Shown one piece after another: positions 30,525 through 40,162 of a stretch of DNA of 64,000 bases. The notes under the pieces are model-generated. The model was not told the DNA's origin. It saw nothing but the letters and a program-made list of their open reading frames with translations, and made no database searches. This DNA is from Chloroflexota bacterium (GTDB lineage: Bacteria > Chloroflexota > Anaerolineae > Promineifilales > Promineifilaceae): NCBI GenBank assembly GCA_024275635.1, contig JAJRYT010000169.1:1-64000 (forward strand), written 5' to 3'. The number at the start of each line of letters is the position of its first letter. Position 1 is the stretch's first letter. A program made the position numbers and the translations under genes.

Positions 30525-31601
30525 TTACGACATTTTTAGCTTGTCGCGGAACCGCGAGTATGTCGCATAATTAATCTCTGTGCGGCGGCTGATGTACGTT
30601 TCCGTTTTCATCGCCCGGTCGCGGGCCGCTTCAATCCGGTCGGTAACGCGGATGTCGAAGGCGTCGGAGCCAGCGCCGGAGCCATAGCTGACCATTAGAA
30701 TTCGGTCACCCGGTTCAGCGACATCCAAAACGGCCGTTAGCCCAATCATCGTGGAGCCGGAATAGGTGTTGCCGATACGGGGGCTAAGCAAGCCGGGCGC
30801 AATTTGTTCCGGTGTAAATCCCAGCATCTTGGCCACGCGCTGGGGGAATTTAGCATTGGGTTGGTGGAAGACGGCCCAATCATAATCGGCCGCCATGCGT
30901 TCCAACGCTTCCATCAAGGCTTCCGCCGCGCCCATCACATGTTTGAAATAGGCCGGTTCGCCGGTAAAACGATCGCCGTGCGAAGGATAGTTGGCGTGGG
31001 CGCGCCGCCAGAAGTCCGGCGTGTCGGTGACGAAGGAGTAGGAACCGTTGATAACAGCGACGGCTTCTTCAGCTAATCCAATCAAAATGGCCGCGCCGCC
31101 GGCAGCGGCCGTATATTCCAATGCATCGCCGGGCCGCCCCTGGGCCGTGTCCATGCCGATGCTGAGCGCGTAGCGGGCCATGCCCGAACCGACAAAGGCG
31201 ATGGCTGCCTGCATCGCTTCGGTGCCCGCTTTACAGGCAAATTCCCAGTCAGCGGCCTGCGTATTGGGAACTGCGCCGATGGCTTCGGCAACGGTCGTGC
31301 TGCTGGGCTTGACGGCGTAGGGGTGGCTTTCGCTGCCTACCCAGACGGCGCGAATGTCGCGGGGATTGATCTGGCCGCGATCCAGGGCGTTCCGGGCCGC
31401 TTCAATGGACATAGTGACGACATCTTCATCCAGCCCGTTAACGGCTTTTTCCTGGATGGGCACGCCGCCAACGCCGCCCGTCCACATTTTGCTGATTTCT
31501 TTGGCCGGGATACGGTAGCGGGGGACGTAAGCGCCGTAGCCGACGATGCCTACGTCCAGGTTGGGTTTCATGAGACCTTGTTGGGGGGTGTATTCATTCA
31601 T
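30525..31601 (-). CDS. Hydroxymethylglutaryl-CoA synthase (archaeal type)
   Basis: [20 protein letters not shown]...[24 protein letters not shown]...[13 protein letters not shown]. Confidence 0.92.
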   Translation of the reverse strand: MNEYTPQQGLMKPNLDVGIVGYGAYVPRYRIPAKEISKMWTGGVGGVPIQEKAVNGLDEDVVTMSIEAARNALDRGQINPRDIRAVWVGSESHPYAVKPSSTTVAEAIGAVPNTQAADWEFACKAGTEAMQAAIAFVGSGMARYALSIGMDTAQGRPGDALEYTAAAGGAAILIGLAEEAVAVINGSYSFVTDTPDFWRRAHANYPSHGDRFTGEPAYFKHVMGAAEALMEALERMAADYDWAVFHQPNAKFPQRVAKMLGFTPEQIAPGLLSPRIGNTYSGSTMIGLTAVLDVAEPGDRILMVSYGSGAGSDAFDIRVTDRIEAARDRAMKTETYISRRTEINYATYSRFRDKLKMS

Positions 31602-31615
31602 AATTTTGCTGATGA

Positions 31616-31672
31616 GGTAATTACTAATTACTAATTACTAATTACTAATTACTAATTACCAATTACTAATTA
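31616..31672. repeat. 8-bp tandem repeat (ATTACTAA)n between HMG-CoA reductase and synthase genes
   Basis: Read directly. Confidence 0.85.
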
Positions 31673-32943
31673 CCTGCTAACAGTTCCTTCGCTCGATTCA
31701 CATTGATATTCTTTTCCGTCACCAGTTGGTTGGCGATTGCCTGGATATTGCTGTTGGCAGCGCCAGCGGCCATAGCCACCTGGCGGGCGTGCAGGGCCAT
31801 GTGCCCTTTTTGAATTCCGACGGTGGAGAGGGCTTTGATGGCGGCCAGGTTTTGGGCCAGACCGACGGCCGCTATGATCTGGGCCAGTTCAGGCGCTGAT
31901 TTGACGCCCAGGATTTTCATGGCCACGCGGGCAGTGGGGTGGACTTTGGTAGCGCCGCCAACCATGCCGACGGCCATTGGTAAGGTAATGGCGCCGAACA
32001 GGTCGCCGTTTTCATCTATATGCCAGTCGGTGAGAGCGGCGTAGTGTCCGTTCCGCGCGGCGTAGGTGTGGGCGCCGGCCTCAATGGCCCGCCAATCGTT
32101 GCCAGTGGCGATGACGACGGGATCAATGCCGTTCATAATACCTTTGTTGTGTGTGGCCGCCCGGTAGGGGTCTACCAAAGCGAAGGCGTTGGCTTCTGCA
32201 ATGAGCTGTGCGGCCGCGCGCCCTTCGATACCGGGGACGGCCAACTGGTCGGCCGGGATGGTGCAGCGGGCGGTTGCCAGCCGCTGGTCGGCCAGGTTGG
32301 AGAGGATGCGTAGGTTGGTACGGCCGCCGGTTAATTTGGCGATGTGTGGGGCCAGTGATTCCAGGGCGGTGTTGATAGCGTTGGCGCCCATGGCGTCGCG
32401 GGTGTCGAACTGTAGATGGACGATGAGCATGGGGCCAACGGGGGTATCGGGGAACGGCCGTACTACAATATCGCGTGCGCCGCCGCCTAAATCAACAATG
32501 ACCCGGTCACAGCAGTTAGCCAAATCCATCAATTTCTGTTTGTTGGCGGCAATGGCGGCGATGGCGGCGTCCATGTCGGGTACGTCCAACACCTGGATTT
32601 GGCCGATCATAACCGGGTCGCTGGCTTCAGTTTGAAAGCCGCCCCCGGCGCGAATTAACTTGGCGGCGTAGCTGACGCCGGCCAGGACGCTGGGCTCTTC
32701 AACGGCCATGGGAATGATATAATCCCGGCCGTTTATCAAGAAGTTGCAGGCGATGCCCAGGGGCAGTTCAAATGTACCCAGGACATTCTCAATCATCATA
32801 TTGGCCTGACCCGCTTGTAAGCCGCGCCCGGTTAAGACCGCTTGTTCAGTCTCATCCAGCCCGGCCCAATCGGCTACCATTTTGAGCCGTTCGGCAATTG
32901 GCAGTTTGTAAAATCCCGGTAATCGCGAGGACTTTTGGGTCAC
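31666..32943 (-). CDS. Hydroxymethylglutaryl-CoA reductase (class II-like)
   Basis: SRLPGFYKLPIAERLKMVADWAGL...IENVLGTFELPLGIACNFLINGRDYIIPMAVEEPSVLAGVSYAAKLIRAGGGF. Confidence 0.93.
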   Translation of the reverse strand: MTQKSSRLPGFYKLPIAERLKMVADWAGLDETEQAVLTGRGLQAGQANMMIENVLGTFELPLGIACNFLINGRDYIIPMAVEEPSVLAGVSYAAKLIRAGGGFQTEASDPVMIGQIQVLDVPDMDAAIAAIAANKQKLMDLANCCDRVIVDLGGGARDIVVRPFPDTPVGPMLIVHLQFDTRDAMGANAINTALESLAPHIAKLTGGRTNLRILSNLADQRLATARCTIPADQLAVPGIEGRAAAQLIAEANAFALVDPYRAATHNKGIMNGIDPVVIATGNDWRAIEAGAHTYAARNGHYAALTDWHIDENGDLFGAITLPMAVGMVGGATKVHPTARVAMKILGVKSAPELAQIIAAVGLAQNLAAIKALSTVGIQKGHMALHARQVAMAAGAANSNIQAIANQLVTEKNINVNRAKELLAGN

Positions 32944-33120
32944 TGTTTACCTCCCTTCGCCACACTGCCGCAGGCGCACTGCTGCGGCAGTCTCTCAATA
33001 TTTTTTATTCAGGCAGCCAATTTGGACTACCATTGGTTACAACCCACATTTATAATGTTGGTTCTCTGTCAAAAGCTATCGAGAAGGGGATTGACGGAGA
33101 AAATGAGGGGAAATTAATGT

Positions 33121-33154
33121 TTTAACCTCTCGGAGGTTCCGAACCTCCGGGAGG
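33121..33154. repeat. Intergenic palindromic repeat AACCTCtCGGAGGTT-ccg-AACCTCCGGGAGGTT
   Basis: Related sequence at 52365-52422. Confidence 0.6.
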
Positions 33155-33240
33155 TTGGCAACGGGTGTAAAAACGGCCGTTTTATGCTAACATCATTTCA
33201 TCACTTGCCCGTTGCCATTTTTATAAAAGGTAGAAGCGCC

Positions 33241-36050
33241 ATGAGCCAACTCCTGCACAACCTGACTGTCCTTTTTAACCGGGACGAACTGAAAACCCTG
33301 TGCCTTGAATTAGACGTCAACTTTGACGAACTGCCCGAAGGCGGCCTGACTGGCCAGGCCCGCGAGTTGATTCACCTGCTGCGGCGGCAAGACCGGTTGT
33401 TGGAACTGGTAAAAGCAGGCCAGGAGATGCGGCCCAACGCGGACTGGCCCGCCCCTGGCAAACTAGAAAGCGGCCTGCCCCCGGCCGAGACGCCGCCAGA
33501 GCTGCGCCCTTACCTGGAATTGATGCTGCGCCGCAGCAGCCGGCTGCCGCTGGTGCCGCTTGACCCGCAAGGCCGGGAGAGCGCCCATTTATCGCTGCGA
33601 CAGGTTTTCATCAACCTGAATGGCGATTTTGCTCACCAGGTTTACCGCGACGAAACCAAAGCGGACTATAAAGCGCATCTGTTTTTCAACGCCATTCTGG
33701 CCCACATCCATTACAACCAGCAGCTCATCTTGCTGGGCGATCCCGGTTCGGGGAAATCAACTTTGCTGCGTTATCTGGCCCACATTTTGGCCCAACATTG
33801 GCTGGAACCGGCCGGGGATTGGTTGGACAATCTGGCCTGGCCAGTGGGTATCAAGCGGTTCAAGGCGGAGGAGAGCGCGATCGTTTACAGTCGGGAATCC
33901 TATCTGGAAAAACATTTTGAGGCTGATGAGTTAACAGAGCGCCATTGGGTTTTGACGCCGCCGGTTCCCGTTTATATTGAACTGCGCGCGTTTGCCCGCT
34001 CCGGTTTTGACCCGGATTCGCCGCTGGCTTTGTGGCAGTTTGCCGGGCGGCAGTTGGAGCGGGATGGCTGTGCCCGCGCTTTGCCCGCGTTACAAGCTTT
34101 GGTAGAGCAAGGACGAGTCATCTTTTTGCTGGATGGGGTAGATGAAGTTCCGGTAAGAGAGCGGGGACGCATCTGGCAGGCGGTGGCCAATCTGGAACAG
34201 GGGGTGTGCGGCAGCAACCGTTGGCTGACGACTTGCCGGGTTCTCTCTTTTACGGCAGCGGAAGCGCCGGCCGGGGCGCCGGTGAAGACGTTAAGGCCCT
34301 TGGACGAGGGGCAAATTGAGCGCTTCATCGGCCGTTGGTATGGCGCTTTGGCCGAATTGGGGGAGATGAACCGGGAACAGGCTGACAATATGACGGCCAG
34401 TTTGCAGGCGGCGGCCCGGCGTCCCCAGTTGCAGCCGCTGGCCGCTAACCCGATGCTGTTGACCATCATGGCCATCGTGCAGACGTTTTACGGGGCGCTG
34501 CCCGATGAGCGGGCCAAGCTGTACCAGGCGTGCGTGGAGACGCTGCTGCTGCGCTGGCAGCGGCACAAGGAGCAGGACGCCGCCGCCGAACTGCCGGCCG
34601 AATTGACCGAACTGAACATCAGCCTGGAAAACCTGGAGCGGCTGTTGTGGGAGATCGCCTGGCAGGCGCACAATCAGAGCATTGGCCAGGAAGACGCCGC
34701 CGACATCCCGGAGACGGCGTTGATGACCCTGGCCCGGCGGCATTTGGGCAGTTGGGCCAGCGCCGAGAAGTTCCTGGCCTACACCGAACGGCGGGCCCAT
34801 TTGCTGGTGGGGCGGGGCGGGGTAGATAACCGGGTTTACACCTTTCCCCACCGTACTTTTCAGGAGTATCTGGCGGCGTGTTACCTGACGCCCGGCTTGC
34901 GGCTGCGGAAATTAGGGCCGGATTTGGCTGCCCAGGGGGATACCTGGCGCGAGGTGTTGAACCTAGCGGCGGGCGCGTTGGTGTATAACAAGAACAACCG
35001 GGAAATGGTGATGTTGGCGATAGAAGGCATTTTGCCGCGTCGTTTGCCCGACGATGCGGATGAAGGGGGCTGGTTCCGTATCTGGCGGGCGGCGGAGATG
35101 GCCTTGATTGTGGGGCGGGCGGCGCTGGAAAGTAACGATGTGGCGGAAGATTTGCTGCCCGCTTTGCGCGAACGCCTGGCCGCTTTGTTAGAGAAGGGGC
35201 GGTTGACGCCGCGCCAACGGGCCGAAGCGGGCGGTGCGCTGGGCTGGCTGGGCGACCCGCGCCCCGATGTGGCTTGTGCCATACCGGCGCTGGTGGACAT
35301 TCCGGCCGGGCCGTTTTTGATGGGCAGTGATAAAAAGGCAGATAAGCAGGCATACGATGATGAAGAGCCGCAGCACAGCTTGAATTTGCTTGCTTATGCC
35401 ATTGGTAAATATCCGGTGACGGTGGCCCAGTACCGCTGTTTTGTGGTTGCCGGGGGATATGACAACCGAGATTATTGGACGGAAGCAGGCTGGGAATACC
35501 GGCAAAAGGAAGGCTGGACAGAACCCCGTTATTGGCAAGCGCCGCGCTGGACAGTTCCCAATCATCCGGTAGTGGGGGTAAGCTGGTATGAAGCGGCGGC
35601 TTACTGTAACTGGCTGAAAGCGACGACTGGGCGCGATTTTCGTTTGCCGGATGAGGCGATGTGGGAGAAGGCGGCGCGGGGAACGGACGGCCGTCTCTAT
35701 CCCTGGGACAATGAATGGAACCCGGCTTATTTGAACGCCCACGAAACGGGAATCGGCCAGACGGCGGCGGTGGGGATGTTCCCGAACGGCCGTTCCCCGG
35801 CCGGGGTTTTTGATTTGAGCGGCGGCGTGTGGGAATGGATGTCAAGCCAATTTCGGCCGTATCCTTTTGACGCAGCCGATGGCCGTGAAGAGCCGGAAGG
35901 AGAGGCGCGGCGCGTCTTGCGCGGCGGTTCGTGGGCTTACGCCCGTTCCATCGCGCGCGCGGCTTCCCGTATCACGCCTTCACCCCCGGCGCCCGTGGCG
36001 GCAATGTCGGCCTCCGGGTGGCGCTGGCGTGCCGTTCCCCATCTCATTAA
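33241..36050 (+). CDS. STAND NTPase: N-terminal effector-associated-like helical domain, NACHT, C-terminal FGE-sulfatase/SUMF1 domain (apparent 1-nt frameshift near 35973)
   Basis: Walker A LLGDPGSGKSTLLRYLA, Walker B FLLDGVDEVP, C-terminal IPAGPFLMGS...RLPDEAMWEKAARG...RVLRGGSW; uninterrupted ORF track is 33184-36087, coordinates here assume Met 33241 and frameshift-corrected stop. Confidence 0.8.
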
Positions 36051-36247
36051 GAACACTGATCCCTGTTCTTGGCGGGCGAAGTGGTAACGAAGTCCCGCCC
36101 CTCGCGCGTTAGCGCGATCGCCGCAAATTTGGCAGCTGTCCAATGGTTGCGGCCGGTAGGCCGTTCGTTTAGTCGAGAGAAATCCGCGCCATCCCACCCC
36201 GACGGGAATGGTTGGGATGGCGGCTTTTGGGGAGGGTGTACGAACAA

Positions 36248-36316
36248 GTTGGCAACGTCTTTGGGTTTGGCGATGCCATTGGGTTTGGCAACGCCTTTGG
36301 GTTTGGCAACGCCAAC
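36248..36316. repeat. 18-bp tandem repeat (TTGGGTTTGGCAACGCCT)-like, 3-4 copies
   Basis: Read directly in the NACHT-hisS intergenic region. Confidence 0.75.
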
Positions 36317-36501
36317 CCCCTACGTCAGGCCGCAATGGTAGGGGCATGGCGCGGCCATGCCCAACACGGCCGTGCCCAGTAACGTTGTAAACATGTTTGA
36401 CAACTTGGTCGTAGACCCTTTTGGGGAGATGGGCTACTTTATACGGCCGTATCCCGCTATAATAGGGGCTGATTTGTTCACAATTACCTTGGAGGTTTCT
36501 T

Positions 36502-37794
36502 TTGGCAAACTTACAACGCGCCAAAGGTATGCAAGACGTTCTGCCCGAAGATCGGCATTATTGGGATTGGATCGTTCAAACGGCCGCCGACCTGGCCCGC
36601 CGCTATGGGTTCCAACGCATAGACATTCCCGTCATCGAATATACCGACCTCTTCGCGCGGGGGATGGGGACGGCGTCTGACGTCTTTGTGCAGAAAGAGA
36701 TGTATACCATCGCCGAACCGGACGGCGCCAGCATTACCCTGCGGCCGGAATTTACGGCCGGGCTGGTCCGCGCTTACATCCAAAATGGGATGGGAAGCTG
36801 GCCGCAGCCGGTGAAGTTGTTCACTTTTGGGCCCATCTTCCGCCGCGAACGGCCGCAAGCGGGCCGCTACCGCCAACACAGCCAGTTCGACATCGAAATT
36901 TTAGGGGAAACCGACCCGGCGGCCGACCTGGAAGTGATGATGGCAGCGATGAATTTTTGCCGCGCTCTGGGATATAAAGGATTGACCTTCCAACTGAACA
37001 GCACTGGCTGCCCTGCGTGCAAGCCGGGCTACATCAAAGCCCTCAAAACCTACCTGGCGGCCCATGCCGACAAGCTGGCTCCCGTTGATAAGGAACGGCT
37101 GGCAAAAAATCCGCTGCGTGTGTTGGACAGCAAAGAGAAGGGGATGGATGAATTGTTGGCCGATGCGCCGCACATCATTGATTATCTTTGCCAAGATTGC
37201 GAAACCCATTTTGCCGATTTGCGCCTCTTGTTGGATGCGCTGGAGCAATCTTACGCCATCAATTTCCGGTTGGTGCGGGGGATTGATTATTACACCAAAA
37301 CGGTGTTTGAAGTGTGGGCCGAAGGGATTGGGGCGCAGTCTGCTATTTTCGGCGGCGGCCGGTATGACGGATTGGCTGAGGCGATTGGCGGCTCGTCTAC
37401 GCCGGGCGTCGGTTTTGGCTGCGGTATTGAACGGGTTGTGTTGGGGTTGAAGGAGCAGAACATTGCCCCGCCCCAGCCGGACATGCCGCCGGTTCTGGTA
37501 GCCCATTTTGGCGGCGCAACGAAAACGGCCGCCGTCCAATTGGCTTTCCAACTGCGCGCGGCGGGCATTGGCGCGCGGCTGGCGTTTGCCCGCGCGCGGC
37601 GCAGTTTGAAGAGCCAGATGCGCGAGGCGAATAAGCACAACATTCGTTATGTTCTCATCCTGGGCGAGTCGGAGTTGAGTGAGGGGATGGCAGCGGTACG
37701 GCCGTTAGACGGCGGCGAGCAAACCCGCATCCCATTGGCAGAACTGCCCAACTGGCTAAAGGCAGAAATCAGAAGGCAGAAGGCAGAAGGTTAA
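36502..37794 (+). CDS. hisS: Histidyl-tRNA synthetase
   Basis: AKGMQDVLPEDRHYWDWI...FTFGPIFRRERPQAGRYRQHSQFDIEILG...VRGIDYYTKTVFEVW. Confidence 0.96.
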   Translation: MANLQRAKGMQDVLPEDRHYWDWIVQTAADLARRYGFQRIDIPVIEYTDLFARGMGTASDVFVQKEMYTIAEPDGASITLRPEFTAGLVRAYIQNGMGSWPQPVKLFTFGPIFRRERPQAGRYRQHSQFDIEILGETDPAADLEVMMAAMNFCRALGYKGLTFQLNSTGCPACKPGYIKALKTYLAAHADKLAPVDKERLAKNPLRVLDSKEKGMDELLADAPHIIDYLCQDCETHFADLRLLLDALEQSYAINFRLVRGIDYYTKTVFEVWAEGIGAQSAIFGGGRYDGLAEAIGGSSTPGVGFGCGIERVVLGLKEQNIAPPQPDMPPVLVAHFGGATKTAAVQLAFQLRAAGIGARLAFARARRSLKSQMREANKHNIRYVLILGESELSEGMAAVRPLDGGEQTRIPLAELPNWLKAEIRRQKAEG

Positions 37795-37838
37795 CCGCGC
37801 GCACTTGCCACTTTGCACTTTGCACTTAACAGTTCATT

Positions 37839-38675
37839 ATGACCCGTATCGGCATTGTGTATCAATCAAAAAAACCGGCCGCGAAGCCGGTCGCGGCTGA
37901 AATTGCCGGCTGGTTGGCCGAACAGGGAATTGACTCCTGGGTAAGTTCGACCTGGGATGAAGACAGCGCCAACGGTAACATGGGGGATACCTCTTTGTTG
38001 GTTGTGTTAGGCGGCGACGGTTCGACTTTGCACGCGGCGCGGCTGGCGATTTCACACAGCGTACCGATTTTTGGCGTTAATATGGGACGGGTGGGCTTTT
38101 TGAGCGAGGCCCAGCCGCATAATTGGCGAGAACGGTTGAGTCAGGTGTTGGCCGGGGAGTATTGGGTAGAGAATCGGTTGATGCTTCATGCGGCGTTGCA
38201 GAGGGACGGCCGTATCCTCAATACCTTCACCGCGCTCAATGATTTGGTGGTTGGGCGCGGTGAACACGTGCGTATTTTGCGGATGGAACTGCGTGTTGAT
38301 GGCGATCTGGTCACCACTTACGCCGCCGATGCCTTGATTGTAGCCACGCCTACGGGTTCCACTGCCTACTCAATGGCCGCCGGCGGCCCCATGCTGCCGC
38401 CGCGGTTGATGAACTTCATTGTCACGCCGGTTGCTGCGCACCTTACTCTGAATCGGCCGTTAGTTTTACATGAAGAGGCCGAGATTTCCATCAAAGTGCA
38501 GATGGATCATGAAGCGCTGCTGACGGCCGACGGCCAGGATGCAGTCAAGCTGCAAGACGGCGACCTGATCATCATCAAAAAACATGCCAATGTCTGTTGT
38601 TTTGCCCGTGTGGAAAGTTCGGGTTATTTTTATCGCCGGTTGATGCGCCGGCTGGGATTTGGACGGCCGGATTGA
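37839..38675 (+). CDS. nadK: NAD kinase
   Basis: LLVVLGGDGSTLHAARL, FGVNMGRVGFLSE, VATPTGSTAYSMAAGGPML. Confidence 0.95.
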   Translation: MTRIGIVYQSKKPAAKPVAAEIAGWLAEQGIDSWVSSTWDEDSANGNMGDTSLLVVLGGDGSTLHAARLAISHSVPIFGVNMGRVGFLSEAQPHNWRERLSQVLAGEYWVENRLMLHAALQRDGRILNTFTALNDLVVGRGEHVRILRMELRVDGDLVTTYAADALIVATPTGSTAYSMAAGGPMLPPRLMNFIVTPVAAHLTLNRPLVLHEEAEISIKVQMDHEALLTADGQDAVKLQDGDLIIIKKHANVCCFARVESSGYFYRRLMRRLGFGRPD

Positions 38676-39056
38676 GACTGAAGACGGAAGATTGAAGGTT
38701 GAAGATTGAAGACGGAAGATTGAAGATTGAAGATTGAAGATTGAAGATTGAAGATTGAAGATTGAAGATTGAAGACGGAAGATTGAAGATTGAAGATTGA
38801 AGACGGAAGATTGAAGATTGAAGACGGAAGATTGAAGATTGAAGATTGAAGATTGAAGACGGAAGATTGAAGATTGAAGACGGAAGATTGAAGATTGAAG
38901 ATTGAAGATTGAAGACGGAAGATTGAAGATTGGGGATTGGTGACTGGAGATTAGCCCGATCTCTAATCTTTAATCTTTAATCTTTAATCTTTAATCTTTA
39001 ATCTTTAATCTTTAATCTCTAATCTTTAATCTTTAATCTCTAATCTTTAATCTCCA
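38676..39056. repeat. Heptamer arrays: (GAAGATT/GAAGACG)n followed by (TAATCTT)n, forming a long wobble-containing inverted repeat
   Basis: Read directly; dozens of uninterrupted 7-bp units. Confidence 0.95.
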
Positions 39057-39100
39057 ATCCAAGTTACGTAGATTATTTATTTAATACGCATTCCTAAGGT

Positions 39101-40102
39101 ATGGATATGACAATAAGCGGACCACGACTGCGATCATTGCTGCGGCAGGCGGAAAAGGCGGCCGATTCCGGCAAGCGGGCGGCGGCCAGAACACTTTATC
39201 GCCAAATTCTTGAGGAAGCGCCAGAGTCGGAAGCGGCCTGGCTGGGTTTGGCCGGAGTTACATTTGAACTGGCTGAGAAAACGGCCGTTTATGAACGTAT
39301 CTTACAAATCAACCCGGATAATGAGGCTGCCAAAACGGGACTGACCCAACTGCGGGGCGATCCCATTCCAGTGGAAGACGAGGCAGACCCGTTTGAGCAA
39401 TCCCGGGAATGGTTGAAGACGGCCACTGCGCCGGCAACTGAAAAGAAAGCGGCCGTTCCCGAACCTGAGCCTAAACCTGAGCCTAAACCGGTGGCGGAAA
39501 CGGCCGTTCATGACCACGATCATGACCACGACCCCATCGCCGCCGCCGGAGATGATTTCGACCTGTTTTGTTACCGTCATCCGAACCGCGAAACGTCTCT
39601 GCGCTGCTACAACTGCGGCCAGCCCATCTGCATCAGCTGCGCCGTCAAAACCCCCGTCGGCTACAGCTGCCCGGACTGCATCCGCGATTTGCAGAAAAAC
39701 TATTACACGATTACGCTGCTGGATTACATCATTGCCTTCATTGTTGCCCTGCCTTTATCCATCATCGCCGCTTACCTGGTCGGCTTTTTAGGCTTTTTTG
39801 TCATTTTCGTAGCGCCGGTTGCTGGCACACTGATTGGCCGGATCGTTTTCTGGGCCGTGCGGCGGCGGCGCGGGCGCTGGCTGGCGCATCTTGTGGGTGC
39901 GACCGTTGTTTTGGGGGCGATTATTGCCCAAGCAGGCCCTTTTCTCCTTTCTGTGGCGATGGCGCTGCTGCTGTCTCCGGAACAGATTGCGGCTGCCGGA
40001 GGAATGACGAGTTTGCTGTTACGCGGCGGAGGCTCACTGATTTGGACAGGATTTTACGCATTTCTGGCGGCGGGCGCCGCCTACTATTTTGTAAAGGTGT
40101 GA
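39101..40102 (+). CDS. Membrane protein with N-terminal TPR-like region and B-box-like zinc finger
   Basis: CYRHPNRETSLRCYNCGQPICISCAVKTPVGYSCPDCIRDLQ followed by TM helices. Confidence 0.65.
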   Translation: MDMTISGPRLRSLLRQAEKAADSGKRAAARTLYRQILEEAPESEAAWLGLAGVTFELAEKTAVYERILQINPDNEAAKTGLTQLRGDPIPVEDEADPFEQSREWLKTATAPATEKKAAVPEPEPKPEPKPVAETAVHDHDHDHDPIAAAGDDFDLFCYRHPNRETSLRCYNCGQPICISCAVKTPVGYSCPDCIRDLQKNYYTITLLDYIIAFIVALPLSIIAAYLVGFLGFFVIFVAPVAGTLIGRIVFWAVRRRRGRWLAHLVGATVVLGAIIAQAGPFLLSVAMALLLSPEQIAAAGGMTSLLLRGGGSLIWTGFYAFLAAGAAYYFVKV

Positions 40103-40162
40103 TGAGCAAGAACAAGAGGAAGCGCGCTTTCTCATCCTCGCGCTCAATGCGCTATCTTTCCT

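Noticed and set aside
34619-35845. 408-aa minus-strand ORF opposite the NACHT-FGE gene
   Set aside because: Low-complexity Pro/Ser/Arg-rich shadow ORF of GC-rich coding sequence.
35280-36060. Possible diversity-generating retroelement target (FGE/C-type-lectin domain)
   Set aside because: No reverse transcriptase ORF or template repeat recognised in the window, and the C-terminal segment is not enriched in AAY codons.
38676-39056. Possible CRISPR or telomere-like array
   Set aside because: 7-bp units without spacers; simple-sequence repeat with inverted second array.
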